Shown here: in pieces, positions 12,803-20,762 of the stretch
Numbering within the stretch: the first letter of the stretch is position 1
Layout of the letters: every line of letters begins with the position of its first letter
NCBI GenBank assembly: GCA_963778845.1
Contig: CAVZVW010000004.1
Coordinates: forward strand, 248,001-312,000
DNA length: 64,000 bases
Source: CAVZVW01 sp963778845
Lineage (GTDB): Bacteria > Actinomycetota > Actinomycetes > Actinomycetales > Kineosporiaceae
Direction: 5' to 3'
Notes under the pieces: model-generated
Seen by the model: the letters and a program-made list of their open reading frames with translations, nothing else
Told to the model about the DNA's origin: nothing
The model's database searches: none
Program-made: the position numbers and the translations under genes

Positions 12803-14071
12803 ATGCACACTGAGGTCATGCAGACGAGTCGTGACGTGATCCCGCGCAGGGCATCTCGCCTGGTGGAGGAGGCGCTGGCCGACACACGGGTGATCACGGT
12901 CAACGGCGCGCGGCAGGTAGGGAAGAGCACCCTGGCGCGGTTGGTCGCCGATGCTCGCCCGGGCAGCGCGGTCCGGCTCCTCGACGATCCCGCCACTATG
13001 CGGTCAGCCACCGACGACCCGGCCGGCTTCGTCGAGCACGACGGTCTGCTGGTGATCGACGAGGTGCAGCTGTCCCCTGAGCTGTTCCATTCGATCAAGG
13101 TCGTTGTCGACACCGACCCACGACCGGGACGGTTCCTGCTCACCGGGTCGTCGCAGATCCTTTCCATGCGTGCGCTACCGGACGCACTTCCGGGCCGGAT
13201 GGAGATCATCGAGCTGTGGCCGTTCTCCCAGGGAGAGCTCCGGCAGAGCCCTGACGGCTTCGTGGACGCCGCCTTCGCCCACGGTCCCGCGCTGACGAGA
13301 AGCTCGCAGCTGCGCAAGCGGGACTACCTCGAGGCCATCGTCCGGGGCGGCTTCCCGGAGGCGGTGCGACGGACGCCGGCGCGCCGCGGAGCGTTCTTCG
13401 ACTCCTACCTGACCAGCCTCGTCGAGCGAGACATCAGCGAGCTTGCCGCAATCGAACGCCGCGGTGACCTGCGTCGGCTGCTGTCCCTGCTCGCCGGCCG
13501 GTCGGGGAGCCTGCTCGTGCCCGCGACGCTGGCCACGGAGTCCGGTATCCCCCGCACCACCTTGAACCGGTACCTCGAGCTGCTCTCCGCCGTGTTCCTG
13601 ATCAAGCAGGTCCCCGCGTGGGCGTCCGGGCACACTCAACGCGCGATCGGGACGCCGAAGCTCGCGTTCGTCGACAGCGGCATCGCCGCGCATCTCATCG
13701 GTCAGGACGCCGCCCGCCTCGGCGAACCTGACGGCGCCTCCGGCCCGCTCGTCGAGACCTTCGTCCTGTCCGAGCTGGCCCGCCAGCTCACCTGGTCCAC
13801 CGAAAGGCCTCGGCTCTACCACTACCGGACCAAGGACAAGGTCGAGGTCGACGCCGTGCTGGAAACCCCGGACGGCCGCGTGATCGGCGTCGAGGTCAAG
13901 GCCGGCGCCACCGTCCGCTCCGAGGATCTTGCCGGCCTGCGGCACCTCGCAGCGCGGCTCGGTCCACTCTTTGTCGCCGGTTACGTCCTCTACACCGGGC
14001 AGCAGACCCTTCCGTTCGGTGACCGCCTCCGGGCGCTGCCCATCGACGCCCTCTGGGAGTCGGCACTCTGA
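12803..14071 (+). CDS. AAA ATPase with DUF4143 (predicted DEXX/archaeal-type ATP-binding protein)
   Basis: This 422-residue protein has an N-terminal AAA_14-type domain: Walker A NGARQVGKSTLA near residue 36, Walker B GLLVIDEVQLS near residue 78 and the LLTGSSQ sensor. The C-terminal DUF4143 region (from about residue 215) contains ATESGIPRTTLNRYLELL, and near the end VDAVLETPDGRVIGVEVKAG, which resembles the E-x-K core of PD-(D/E)XK folds. The family is widespread, often horizontally transferred, and of unknown function. GTG 12800 and ATG 12818 are alternative starts. It is not part of the conserved origin block. An array of 23-bp repeats directly upstream may be its operator. Confidence 0.85.
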   Translation: MHTEVMQTSRDVIPRRASRLVEEALADTRVITVNGARQVGKSTLARLVADARPGSAVRLLDDPATMRSATDDPAGFVEHDGLLVIDEVQLSPELFHSIKVVVDTDPRPGRFLLTGSSQILSMRALPDALPGRMEIIELWPFSQGELRQSPDGFVDAAFAHGPALTRSSQLRKRDYLEAIVRGGFPEAVRRTPARRGAFFDSYLTSLVERDISELAAIERRGDLRRLLSLLAGRSGSLLVPATLATESGIPRTTLNRYLELLSAVFLIKQVPAWASGHTQRAIGTPKLAFVDSGIAAHLIGQDAARLGEPDGASGPLVETFVLSELARQLTWSTERPRLYHYRTKDKVEVDAVLETPDGRVIGVEVKAGATVRSEDLAGLRHLAARLGPLFVAGYVLYTGQQTLPFGDRLRALPIDALWESAL

Positions 14072-14122
14072 CGAGACCCACAAGCACCCGATGGGTCCTG
14101 GTCCCGCGTGCTCGACGGGCGC

Positions 14123-16225
14123 TCAGCGACGCTCGCCGCGGGCGCTCCGCACCGGGGACAGGCGCACCCGGTTGTCGTGGAACGTGGCGCCGCGGCCCAT
14201 GTCGGCGTCCCGCTCGGCCACGGTCACGTTGACGGTCGGCCCGCCGACCTGTGCGGGCGCGTGGCCCTTCGTGGTCGCCGCGACCCCGGGCCGGACATCG
14301 GTGCTCACCCGCACCCGCGCCACGAACTCCCCGCGCCCGTTGGCCACGCGCGCTCTCTCGCCGTCCACCAGGTCGAAGGCCCGGGCGTCGTCGGGGTGCA
14401 CCGTCACCGTCGGTTCACCGGCGCGGGTGTGGTGCGGGCTGCCCGAGAACGTCGAGTTCAGCAGGTAGTGGTTGGCGGCAGAGACGAGGGCGACCCCGAC
14501 CTCGACCTCGGCCTCGACCCCGACCCCGACGTCGGCCGTCGCGCTGGACGCGGCCGCCTCGTAGGGCGGCGTGTATCCGGGGAAGCGCCCGTGACCGTCG
14601 ACCAGGGCGCGCTCGGAGGAGAACTCGAACAACCCTGACGGGGTCGGGAAGCCCTCGGCGAAGGGCAGGTACGGGGTGGGGTAGCCCAACCGCACCCAGC
14701 CTCGTTCCTGGAGCCGTTCCAGAGTGATCCCCGCCAACGCCGGGTGGCTGCCCGACAGGGCCGCCCGGGCGAGGTCCTCGTCGCTGTCGTACAGAGCCGG
14801 CTCCTCCAGCCCGAGCGCTGAGGCCAGCCTGCGGAAGATCTCCGTGTGCGGCAGGCACTCCCCGGGCGGCGCAACAGCCGCGGCGTTCCAGCCCAGGTAC
14901 ACGTGGGTGTAGGAGTCCTGGAGCTCCACGTGCTCGATCTGGGTCGTGCCCGGCAGCACGATGTCGGCGTAGGCGGTGGTGTCGGTCGGCACATGGTCGA
15001 TGCAGACCGTGAAGAGGTCCTCCCGGCTCAGCGCCTCGCGCACCCGGGACTGGTCGGGGTTCGACACCACCGGGTTGGCAGCCCACATCACGAGTGCCTG
15101 CACGGGCGGGTCACGCACCTCCAGCAGGACGTCGGCGATGCGCGTCATCGCCAGCGACCGGGTCGGCCCGTCCGGCTCCAGGTCCGGGCGGGCCAGGGCG
15201 CCCTCGTTGATCGGGTAGGCCGGTCCGGTCGAGTAGCAGATGCCGCCGCCTCGCCGCGCGAAGTCGCCGGTGAGGGCGGGCAGGCACGCCAGCACCCGTG
15301 CGGCCTGGCCCCCTCCGCGGTGCCGCTGCATCCCCATCAGGCAACGGATCCCCGTCGGCCGGCTCTGCGCGACCATCTCCGCCAGCCCCTCGACCTGCTC
15401 CTCGGCAAGGCCACAGATCTCCCCGGCCCGCCTGGGGCTCCAGCCCGCGAGGACGTCGTCCCGGAACTCCTGCCACCCCAGGCTCCACTCCCGCAGGTAG
15501 GCCTCGTCACAGGCGCCGAGCGTCACCAACCGGGCCATCACACCCAAGGCCAGGGCGGCGTCGGTGCCGGGTCGTGGCGCGATGTGGACGTCGGCCTGCG
15601 CGGCCGTACGGGTGCGTACGGGGTCGATGACGACGACCCGCGCCCCGGCGGCGCGACCGGCCGTGACGAACGGCCAGAGGTGCAGGTTCGTCGTGAGCGT
15701 GTTGGTGCCCCACAGCAGGATGAGCCGCGAGTGGGCGAGGTCCTCGGGGTCCATGCCCATCGCCGAGCCGCACGAGTACGCCATGCCTGCGTGGCCGGCG
15801 CGCGAGCAGATGTTCGGGTCGTGCCGGCTGGCACCGAGGGCGTGGAAGAGCCGCCGCCCCGCCCCGGCGTAGCCCTGCAGGACGCCGACCGTGCCGGTCC
15901 CCGCGTACGGCCAGATCGCCTCGCCGCCGTGGGTTGCGAGGACGCCGCGCAGCCGGGCCGCGATCTCACCGAGCGCGTCGTCCCACGTCACCCGGACGAA
16001 GTCGCCAGCCCCCTTCGGGCCTACCCGCCGCAACGGGTGAAGCAGCCGGTCGGGGCGCCTGGCGTGGTGCAGGTACGGGTTGACCTTGGCGCACAGGCCT
16101 CCTCGGGTGAACGGGTGGTCGGGATTGCCGCGCAGCCGAGTCGGGGTGCCCGACGCGTCCAGGCTCACGACCCAGGAGCATGCGTCGGGGCAGTCCAGGG
16201 AGCACGCCCCGACGACGTCGGGCAT
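14123..16225 (-). CDS. Molybdopterin-dependent oxidoreductase
   Basis: This 700-residue protein is a molybdopterin enzyme of the DMSO reductase superfamily. The N-terminal 4Fe-4S site is seen in CSLDCPDACSW and, about 30 residues later, GGLCAKVNPY. Then come the molybdopterin domains (WGTNTLTTNLHLWPF, VVVIDPVRTRTA) and a C-terminal dinucleotide-binding domain with HPDDARAFDLVDGERARV. There is no twin-arginine signal, so it is probably cytoplasmic; the substrate is unknown. An odd Val/Glu/Gly/Ala run near 14490-14530 sits inside the C-terminal region. I chose ATG 16225; TTG 16264 would follow the upstream stop at 16270 by five bases, so it is probably in an operon with that gene. Confidence 0.85.
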   Translation of the reverse strand: MPDVVGACSLDCPDACSWVVSLDASGTPTRLRGNPDHPFTRGGLCAKVNPYLHHARRPDRLLHPLRRVGPKGAGDFVRVTWDDALGEIAARLRGVLATHGGEAIWPYAGTGTVGVLQGYAGAGRRLFHALGASRHDPNICSRAGHAGMAYSCGSAMGMDPEDLAHSRLILLWGTNTLTTNLHLWPFVTAGRAAGARVVVIDPVRTRTAAQADVHIAPRPGTDAALALGVMARLVTLGACDEAYLREWSLGWQEFRDDVLAGWSPRRAGEICGLAEEQVEGLAEMVAQSRPTGIRCLMGMQRHRGGGQAARVLACLPALTGDFARRGGGICYSTGPAYPINEGALARPDLEPDGPTRSLAMTRIADVLLEVRDPPVQALVMWAANPVVSNPDQSRVREALSREDLFTVCIDHVPTDTTAYADIVLPGTTQIEHVELQDSYTHVYLGWNAAAVAPPGECLPHTEIFRRLASALGLEEPALYDSDEDLARAALSGSHPALAGITLERLQERGWVRLGYPTPYLPFAEGFPTPSGLFEFSSERALVDGHGRFPGYTPPYEAAASSATADVGVGVEAEVEVGVALVSAANHYLLNSTFSGSPHHTRAGEPTVTVHPDDARAFDLVDGERARVANGRGEFVARVRVSTDVRPGVAATTKGHAPAQVGGPTVNVTVAERDADMGRGATFHDNRVRLSPVRSARGERR

Positions 16226-16269
16226 CTCGCTGCCTGCAGACGCCGCCCCTCGCGGGCTCGTCAACCGCG

Positions 16270-17133
16270 TCAGCCGCGGCGGCGGCGACGCCCGGTGCCG
16301 CCCTCCGGGCCGGGCCCCGCCGAGTCGGGGTCGCTCGCCGCGGCGTCGCCGACGGGCTCGCCGTTCGCCGCGTCGCCTGCGCCCTCCTCGCCGCCCGCGT
16401 GCGCCCCGTCGGCCGGGCCTGTAGCGTCACCAGCCGCCTCCGCGGCGGTGACGTCGACGACGACGTTCCCGGGCTGCGAGTCGCCGGTCTGGCCGACCGG
16501 TGTTTCGCCGGGGAATGCGTACGTGGGGCTCCTGCTGTCGGGCGTCTGCTCGTCGCCGAGCCCTGGGTCGAAGACTGGGGCCTGGGACGCCGCGACTCCG
16601 GTCGCGTCGTCGTTGCCCCAGGCGTGCTGGTCGCGCCGGCCGCGCCGCCACGCCGCCAGGCCCGCGGCGAGACCTGCGCCCACGGCGCCGGCCAGCAGCA
16701 GCCGGCGCAGGAGAGGGTGCCGGCGCCGGCGGGCGCCGTCCGGCTCGGTGCCTGTCGCCTCCAGCTCGGCTGCCTCCCGAACGGCCGCCGCGGCGGCGGC
16801 CGTTGCGGCGGCCGCTTGGACGGCCTCGACCAGCCGCGGCAGCAGGTCGTCGACGATGCGGTCGCGCGCGGCGTCCACGGCGGGGGCCACCCTGTCGGCG
16901 GCAGCCTCCACCCGAGGGACGGCGGCCTCGAGGCCGCGCTCGAGGCCGCGCTCGAGCCGTGGAGCGGCCCAGGTTCGTGCCGCCTCGACCCTCGGCGCAG
17001 CCCAGGCCAGAGCCTGTTCCGCGGCCTGCTCGGCAGTTTGCAGCCCGTGCTCGACGGCAGGCGCAAGCCGTTCGCGAAGCGCTGCGGCCGAATGCGCCGG
17101 CTGGTCGTTGACCTTGTGATTGCGATGCAACAT
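16270..17133 (-). CDS. Single-pass membrane protein with Ala-rich helical region (DUF5324-like)
   Basis: The 287-residue product starts at ATG 17133 after the strong site GAGGAGGC. Its first 165 residues are Ala/Glu/Arg-rich and strongly helical (AAPRVEAARTWAAPRLERGL and similar), as in YtxH-like or DUF5324 proteins. A membrane helix follows (LLAGAVGAGLAAGLAAW), then a basic stretch and a disordered Gly/Asp/Ala/Pro tail ending in RRRRRG. The family assignment is tentative and the function unknown. It diverges from ppiA across a 90-base gap and lies just upstream of the molybdopterin enzyme, with which it may share a transcript. Confidence 0.7.
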   Translation of the reverse strand: MLHRNHKVNDQPAHSAAALRERLAPAVEHGLQTAEQAAEQALAWAAPRVEAARTWAAPRLERGLERGLEAAVPRVEAAADRVAPAVDAARDRIVDDLLPRLVEAVQAAAATAAAAAAVREAAELEATGTEPDGARRRRHPLLRRLLLAGAVGAGLAAGLAAWRRGRRDQHAWGNDDATGVAASQAPVFDPGLGDEQTPDSRSPTYAFPGETPVGQTGDSQPGNVVVDVTAAEAAGDATGPADGAHAGGEEGAGDAANGEPVGDAAASDPDSAGPGPEGGTGRRRRRG

Positions 17134-17223
17134 GAGTGGTGCCTCCTCGAGCGCCCTCCGGCCGGCCCCCGGGCTCGACATGACAGACTGCTGGGGTCGA
17201 CTCAGACGTTGGAAAGGTATCCC

Positions 17224-17772
17224 GTGACCGAGCCGTTGTCCTCGCCGCTGCACGCAACGCTGCACACCAACCGCGGCGCGATCAGGGTCGAGCTGTTCCC
17301 CGACCATGCCCCCAAGACGGTCCGCAACTTCGTGGATCTCGCCGAGGGCACGCGTGAGTGGGAGGACCCCAAGACCGGGAAGAAGAGCAACGAGCCCTAC
17401 TTCGACGGCCTCGGGTTCCACCGGGTGATCCCAGGCTTCATGATCCAGGGCGGGTGCCCCCTGGGTACCGGGACCGGCGGGCCCGGCTACACCTTCGACG
17501 ACGAGATCCACCCCGAGCTGTCCTTCACGAAGCCCTACATGCTCGCGATGGCCAATGCCGGGCAGCGCATGGGCCGTGGCACGAACGGCTCCCAGTTCTT
17601 CGTCACCGTCGGGGCCACCACGTGGCTCCAGGGCAAGCACACGATCTTCGGCGAGGTGGCCGACGCGCCCAGCCGTGCGGTCGTCGACGGCATCGCCGCC
17701 ACCGCGACCGGTGCCGGCGACCGACCGGTCGAGCCGGTCGTGATCGAGCGCGTCAGCGTCGAACGGGGATGA
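17224..17772 (+). CDS. ppiA: Peptidyl-prolyl cis-trans isomerase, cyclophilin type
   Basis: Cyclophilins catalyse proline cis-trans isomerisation in folding proteins. The 182-residue product has the full catalytic core: FHRVIPGFMIQGG, the GTNGSQFF motif and LQGKHTIFGEV. There is no signal peptide, so it is cytoplasmic. GTG 17224 follows GGAAAGG at 17210-17216. The rhomboid gene starts at 17769, so the stop and start overlap (ATGA) and the genes are coupled, as in other actinobacterial origin regions. Confidence 0.95.
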   Translation: MTEPLSSPLHATLHTNRGAIRVELFPDHAPKTVRNFVDLAEGTREWEDPKTGKKSNEPYFDGLGFHRVIPGFMIQGGCPLGTGTGGPGYTFDDEIHPELSFTKPYMLAMANAGQRMGRGTNGSQFFVTVGATTWLQGKHTIFGEVADAPSRAVVDGIAATATGAGDRPVEPVVIERVSVERG

Positions 17773-18665
17773 CCGCCGGTCTGGGTGAGGGGCGGGGCTC
17801 GGCGGGCGCATCCGTGCCCGTGTGCCCGCGCCACCCCGACCGCGAGTCCTACGTCCGGTGCCAGCGCTGTGAGCGCCCTGTCTGCCCCGAGTGCCAGCGC
17901 CCGGCTCCCGTCGGAGTGCAGTGCGTCGACTGCGTGCGGGAGGGGGCTCGCGGCCAGCGGGTGGCCCGCACGGTCTTCGGCGGGCGCGTGGGCACGCGAA
18001 GGCCCGTGGTCACGCAGTCGATCATCGGCATCTGCGTCGCGGTGTTCGCCCTGCAGTGGTTCGGCGGAGCCGCGTTCACGAACAGGTTCTCCTTCTTCGC
18101 GCCGTGGGCGCTGACCGAGCCCTGGCGCTTCCTGACGTCGGCGTTCCTCCACTCGCCCGGGTTCATCCTGCACATCGCCTTCAACATGTACGCCTTGTGG
18201 ATCATCGGGCCGTACCTGGAGGCGCTGCTGGGGTGGGGGCGGTTCGCGGCGCTGTACCTGGTGTCCGGGTTCGGCGGTTCTGTCGGCTACTTCGTGCTCG
18301 TGCCCGCCAGCGCCGAGCCGAACAGCGGCTGGCTCACGCCCGCTCTCGGCGCCTCCGGGGCCATCTTCGGTCTGTTCGCCGCGTTGCTCGTGGTCAACCG
18401 GCGGCTGGGCCGTGACTCCTCCGGCGTGGTCGGAGTCATCCTGATCAACGTCGTCCTGGGGTTCATGCCCGGCCTGCACATCGCCTGGCAGGCACACTTC
18501 GGCGGGCTCCTCACCGGCGCGGCGCTCGCCCTGGTGCTCGCGAAGGCCCAGCAGGAGCGCAGGCCGCGGGTGCAGGTGCTCGGGGTGGTCGCGGTCGTGG
18601 GCGTGCTCGTGGCGCTCGTCGCCTGGAAGGCCTCCACGGTCCCCCCGGACCTGCTCCTGCGCTGA
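17769..18665 (+). CDS. Rhomboid family intramembrane serine protease with N-terminal zinc finger
   Basis: The 298-residue protein starts with a B-box-like cysteine-rich domain (CPRHPDRESYVRCQRCERPV, then CPEC and CVDC). Six hydrophobic helices follow. The rhomboid catalytic serine lies in GASGAIFGLFAALL (near residue 198) and the histidine in WQAHFGGLLTGAAL (near residue 247). Rhomboids cleave transmembrane segments of other proteins; the substrate is not predictable here. It overlaps ppiA by four bases and converges on crgA. Confidence 0.92.
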   Translation: MTAGLGEGRGSAGASVPVCPRHPDRESYVRCQRCERPVCPECQRPAPVGVQCVDCVREGARGQRVARTVFGGRVGTRRPVVTQSIIGICVAVFALQWFGGAAFTNRFSFFAPWALTEPWRFLTSAFLHSPGFILHIAFNMYALWIIGPYLEALLGWGRFAALYLVSGFGGSVGYFVLVPASAEPNSGWLTPALGASGAIFGLFAALLVVNRRLGRDSSGVVGVILINVVLGFMPGLHIAWQAHFGGLLTGAALALVLAKAQQERRPRVQVLGVVAVVGVLVALVAWKASTVPPDLLLR

Positions 18666-18700
18666 GCCGATCCGGCGCCGTGCGCCCGTGCGCCCGTGAG

Positions 18701-18777
18701 CCTGTGGACGGAAGGTGGTGCGACACCTGTGGATTACCGCCGTGTAATTCCACAGGTGTGAGTAACCCTGTGGACGA
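18701..18777. repeat. Cluster of DnaA-box-like motifs with inverted repeat between rhomboid and crgA
   Basis: Four motifs of the type TGTGGA lie in 77 bases: TGTGGACGG 18703-18711, TGTGGATTA 18728-18736, TAATTCCACA 18745-18754 (opposite strand) and TGTGGACGA 18769-18777. The central two form an inverted repeat, ACACCTGTGGATTA (18723-18736) with TAATTCCACAGGTGT (18745-18759), with one unpaired T. It could be a DnaA-binding site or a shared terminator for the convergent genes. Confidence 0.6.
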
Positions 18778-18783
18778 AGGTTC

Positions 18784-19032
18784 TCAGCGCCAGCGCGTGG
18801 TCATGAAGAAGCCCCCGAGCAGCACGATGAACCCGATGACCAGGTTGAGGGTGCCGATCCCGGGGATCGGGTAGGCCTGCTCGGTCAGGTAGAAGATGAC
18901 GATCCACGCCAGGCCGACGAGCATCAAGGTCACCATCAGCGGGGCGAACCAGGCCGCGTTCGGCTTGTTGGCGCCCGACTTGCCGGCCGGCGGGGTGTAG
19001 AGGCTTCTACGCCGGCCCTTCGACTCGGGCAT
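18784..19032 (-). CDS. crgA: Cell division protein CrgA
   Basis: CrgA is a small membrane protein that coordinates FtsZ-ring and peptidoglycan synthesis in actinobacteria. The 82 residues contain two predicted membrane helices (FAPLMVTLMLVGLAWIVIFY and LNLVIGFIVLLGGFFM) joined by the family loop TEQAYPIPGIGTLN. The positively charged N-terminus (ESKGRRRSLYTPP) is typical. ATG 19032 is preceded by GGAGAG. Its place between ppiA/rhomboid and DUF881/trpG is conserved. Confidence 0.95.
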   Translation of the reverse strand: MPESKGRRRSLYTPPAGKSGANKPNAAWFAPLMVTLMLVGLAWIVIFYLTEQAYPIPGIGTLNLVIGFIVLLGGFFMTTRWR

Positions 19033-19133
19033 GGCACTCTCCTCGAACTGGCGGTTCTCGCGGAGCGCGCGGACCGCGCCCTGCGCCCACGTCGCGGGCC
19101 GGCGGCAGGTCCGCGGCCCGGGTGGTCCTCGTC

Positions 19134-19139
19134 TAGCGT
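19134..19139 (+). promoter_or_regulatory. Putative -10 box of the DUF881 gene, leaderless
   Basis: TAGCGT lies six bases before GTG 19146, placing the start codon at or near +1; no ribosome binding site is present. Confidence 0.5.
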
Positions 19140-19145
19140 AGTGCC

Positions 19146-19904
19146 GTGCCGTCGCGCCTACTGCCGTCCCGCCCGCACCGGGCCCGGCGCAGGCCCACCC
19201 TGGGGTCGGTGGGCGTCGGGGTCGTGCTCGCGGCGGCCGGGCTGCTGTTCGCGCTGAGCGCCGAGACGGCGAGGGGTACCCAGCTGCGCAGCGACCGCGG
19301 TGACCTCGCGAGCCTCATCACGGCGGAGAACGCCCGGGTGAACGGGCGGGCCCGCCAGGTGGCCGACCTGCACGCCTTGGTCGACCAGCAGACCAAGATC
19401 ATGGCGACGGGGGACCAGCAGGTCAGCCGGCTGCAGGCGCGGGCCGAGCCCCTGGTCGAGGCGGCGGGGCTCGCGCCGGTCGAGGGGCCGGGGGTCGCCG
19501 TGACCCTCGACGACGCCCCGCGGGACAAACCCGTCCCTGCCGGCGTGAAGCCCGATGACATCGTGGTGCACCAGCAGGACGTGCAGGCTGTGGTCAACGC
19601 GCTGTGGGCCGGGGGGGCCGAGGCCATGATGCTTCAGGACCAACGCGTGATCTCGACCAGCGCGGTCCGGTGTGTGGGGAACACGCTCATCCTTCAGGGC
19701 CGTGTGTACTCCCCGCCGTACACCGTCACGGCGATCGGCGACCCGGCGCGCCTACGGGCCGCCCTCGGCCGGAGCCCGGAGGTGGTGATCTACCAGCAGT
19801 ACGTGGCCGCACTCGGGCTCGGCTGGAGCGTCAAGGACGACTCGAACCTGAAGCTGCCGCAGTTCGAGGGCTCGCTGGCGCTGCGGTTCGCGAGGGTCCC
19901 GTGA
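19146..19904 (+). CDS. DUF881 family membrane-anchored protein
   Basis: This 252-residue DUF881 protein has a basic N-terminus, one membrane helix (SVGVGVVLAAAGLLFALSAE), a coiled-coil-like stretch with QQTKIMATGDQQVSRLQARA, and the conserved extracytoplasmic domain (GPGVAVTLDDAP, then VVHQQDVQAVVNALWAGGAE). The family is found near crgA and pknB and is thought to act at the divisome or cell envelope; its molecular function is unknown. GTG 19146 lacks a ribosome binding site, which fits a leaderless transcript. Confidence 0.9.
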   Translation: MPSRLLPSRPHRARRRPTLGSVGVGVVLAAAGLLFALSAETARGTQLRSDRGDLASLITAENARVNGRARQVADLHALVDQQTKIMATGDQQVSRLQARAEPLVEAAGLAPVEGPGVAVTLDDAPRDKPVPAGVKPDDIVVHQQDVQAVVNALWAGGAEAMMLQDQRVISTSAVRCVGNTLILQGRVYSPPYTVTAIGDPARLRAALGRSPEVVIYQQYVAALGLGWSVKDDSNLKLPQFEGSLALRFARVP

Positions 19905-19938
19905 CGCGGCAGCCGACTCGGCGACGGACAATGCCTGC

Positions 19939-20565
19939 ATGAGCACGCGCATCCTCGTGGTCGACAACTACGACAGCTTCGTCTGGACGATCGTCGGCTA
20001 CCTCGCCCAGCTGGGTGCCGAGTGCGAGGTACGCCGAAACGACGCGGTGACGACCGACGAGGCGTCGGCCTTCGACGGGGTGCTCCTCTCGCCCGGACCG
20101 GGCACGCCGGCCGAGGCGGGAGTCTGCCCCCAGATGGTGCGCCACTGCGCCCGGACCAGCACGCCCATGCTCGGCGTGTGCCTGGGGCACCAGGCGCTCG
20201 GTGAGGTGTTCGGTGCCACAGTCACCCACGCCAGCGAGCTCATGCACGGTAAGACCAGCCTTGTCCGGCACAGCGGTCACGGGGTTCTCGCCGGCTTGGC
20301 CGACCCGTTCCGCGCGACTCGGTACCACTCCCTGGCGGTGGTGGCCGACACCGTGCCGCCCGAGCTGGAGGTGACCGGTCACACCGACGGTGGCGTGGTG
20401 ATGGCTCTGCAACACCGCAGCCTGCCGCTGCACGGCGTGCAGTTCCACCCGGAGTCGGTGCTCACGGAGGGCGGGCACCGGCTGCTGGCGAACTGGCTGG
20501 AGACGTGCGGGGACGACGGCGCCGTGGCTCGCTCGGCCGGCATGGCCCCGCTCGTCCGCCGCTGA
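19939..20565 (+). CDS. trpG: Anthranilate/para-aminobenzoate synthase amidotransferase subunit
   Basis: This class I glutamine amidotransferase of 208 residues releases ammonia for synthesis of anthranilate or 4-amino-4-deoxychorismate. The oxyanion and nucleophile region LGVCLGHQALGE carries the catalytic cysteine, and the histidine/glutamate pair lies in VQFHPESVLTE. The N-terminus VVDNYDSFVW is typical of TrpG/PabA. The partner synthase subunit is not in the window, so the choice between tryptophan and folate pathways is open. The location next to pknB matches mycobacterial trpG/pabA. Confidence 0.92.
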   Translation: MSTRILVVDNYDSFVWTIVGYLAQLGAECEVRRNDAVTTDEASAFDGVLLSPGPGTPAEAGVCPQMVRHCARTSTPMLGVCLGHQALGEVFGATVTHASELMHGKTSLVRHSGHGVLAGLADPFRATRYHSLAVVADTVPPELEVTGHTDGGVVMALQHRSLPLHGVQFHPESVLTEGGHRLLANWLETCGDDGAVARSAGMAPLVRR

Positions 20566-20700
20566 CCTGACGCCGGCGGTGTCCGCTGCCAGCAGTGTCC
20601 GTTGCTCGCGCCCCCGTCGCCGATCATGCACGCCACATGGGCCCTCGAGCGACGCCGCTGCACACCCCGAAACGCCGGCGCATGATCGCCGCCCCGGCAG

Positions 20701-20762
20701 GGGTGATCGCCGTCCCTCAGGGGCGATCCCAACGAGCCGCGGGTGACCGCCGTCCCTCAGGG
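20701..20762. repeat. Pair of 22-bp direct repeats 40 bp apart at the pknB stop codon
   Basis: GGGTGATCGCCGTCCCTCAG (plus GG) at 20701-20722 recurs with one change at 20741-20762. The second copy contains the pknB stop codon (20757-20759). The remaining gap between trpG and pknB shows nothing else. Confidence 0.7.

Noticed and set aside
12640..13317. Minus-strand protein encoded over the 23-bp repeats
   Set aside because: The frame mostly mirrors the ATPase gene; its repeated VDIWTH peptide is just the translated DNA repeat.
14846..17119. Very long plus-strand frame
   Set aside because: It is the antisense shadow of the molybdopterin enzyme and the Ala-rich membrane protein; composition is unnatural and no family matches.
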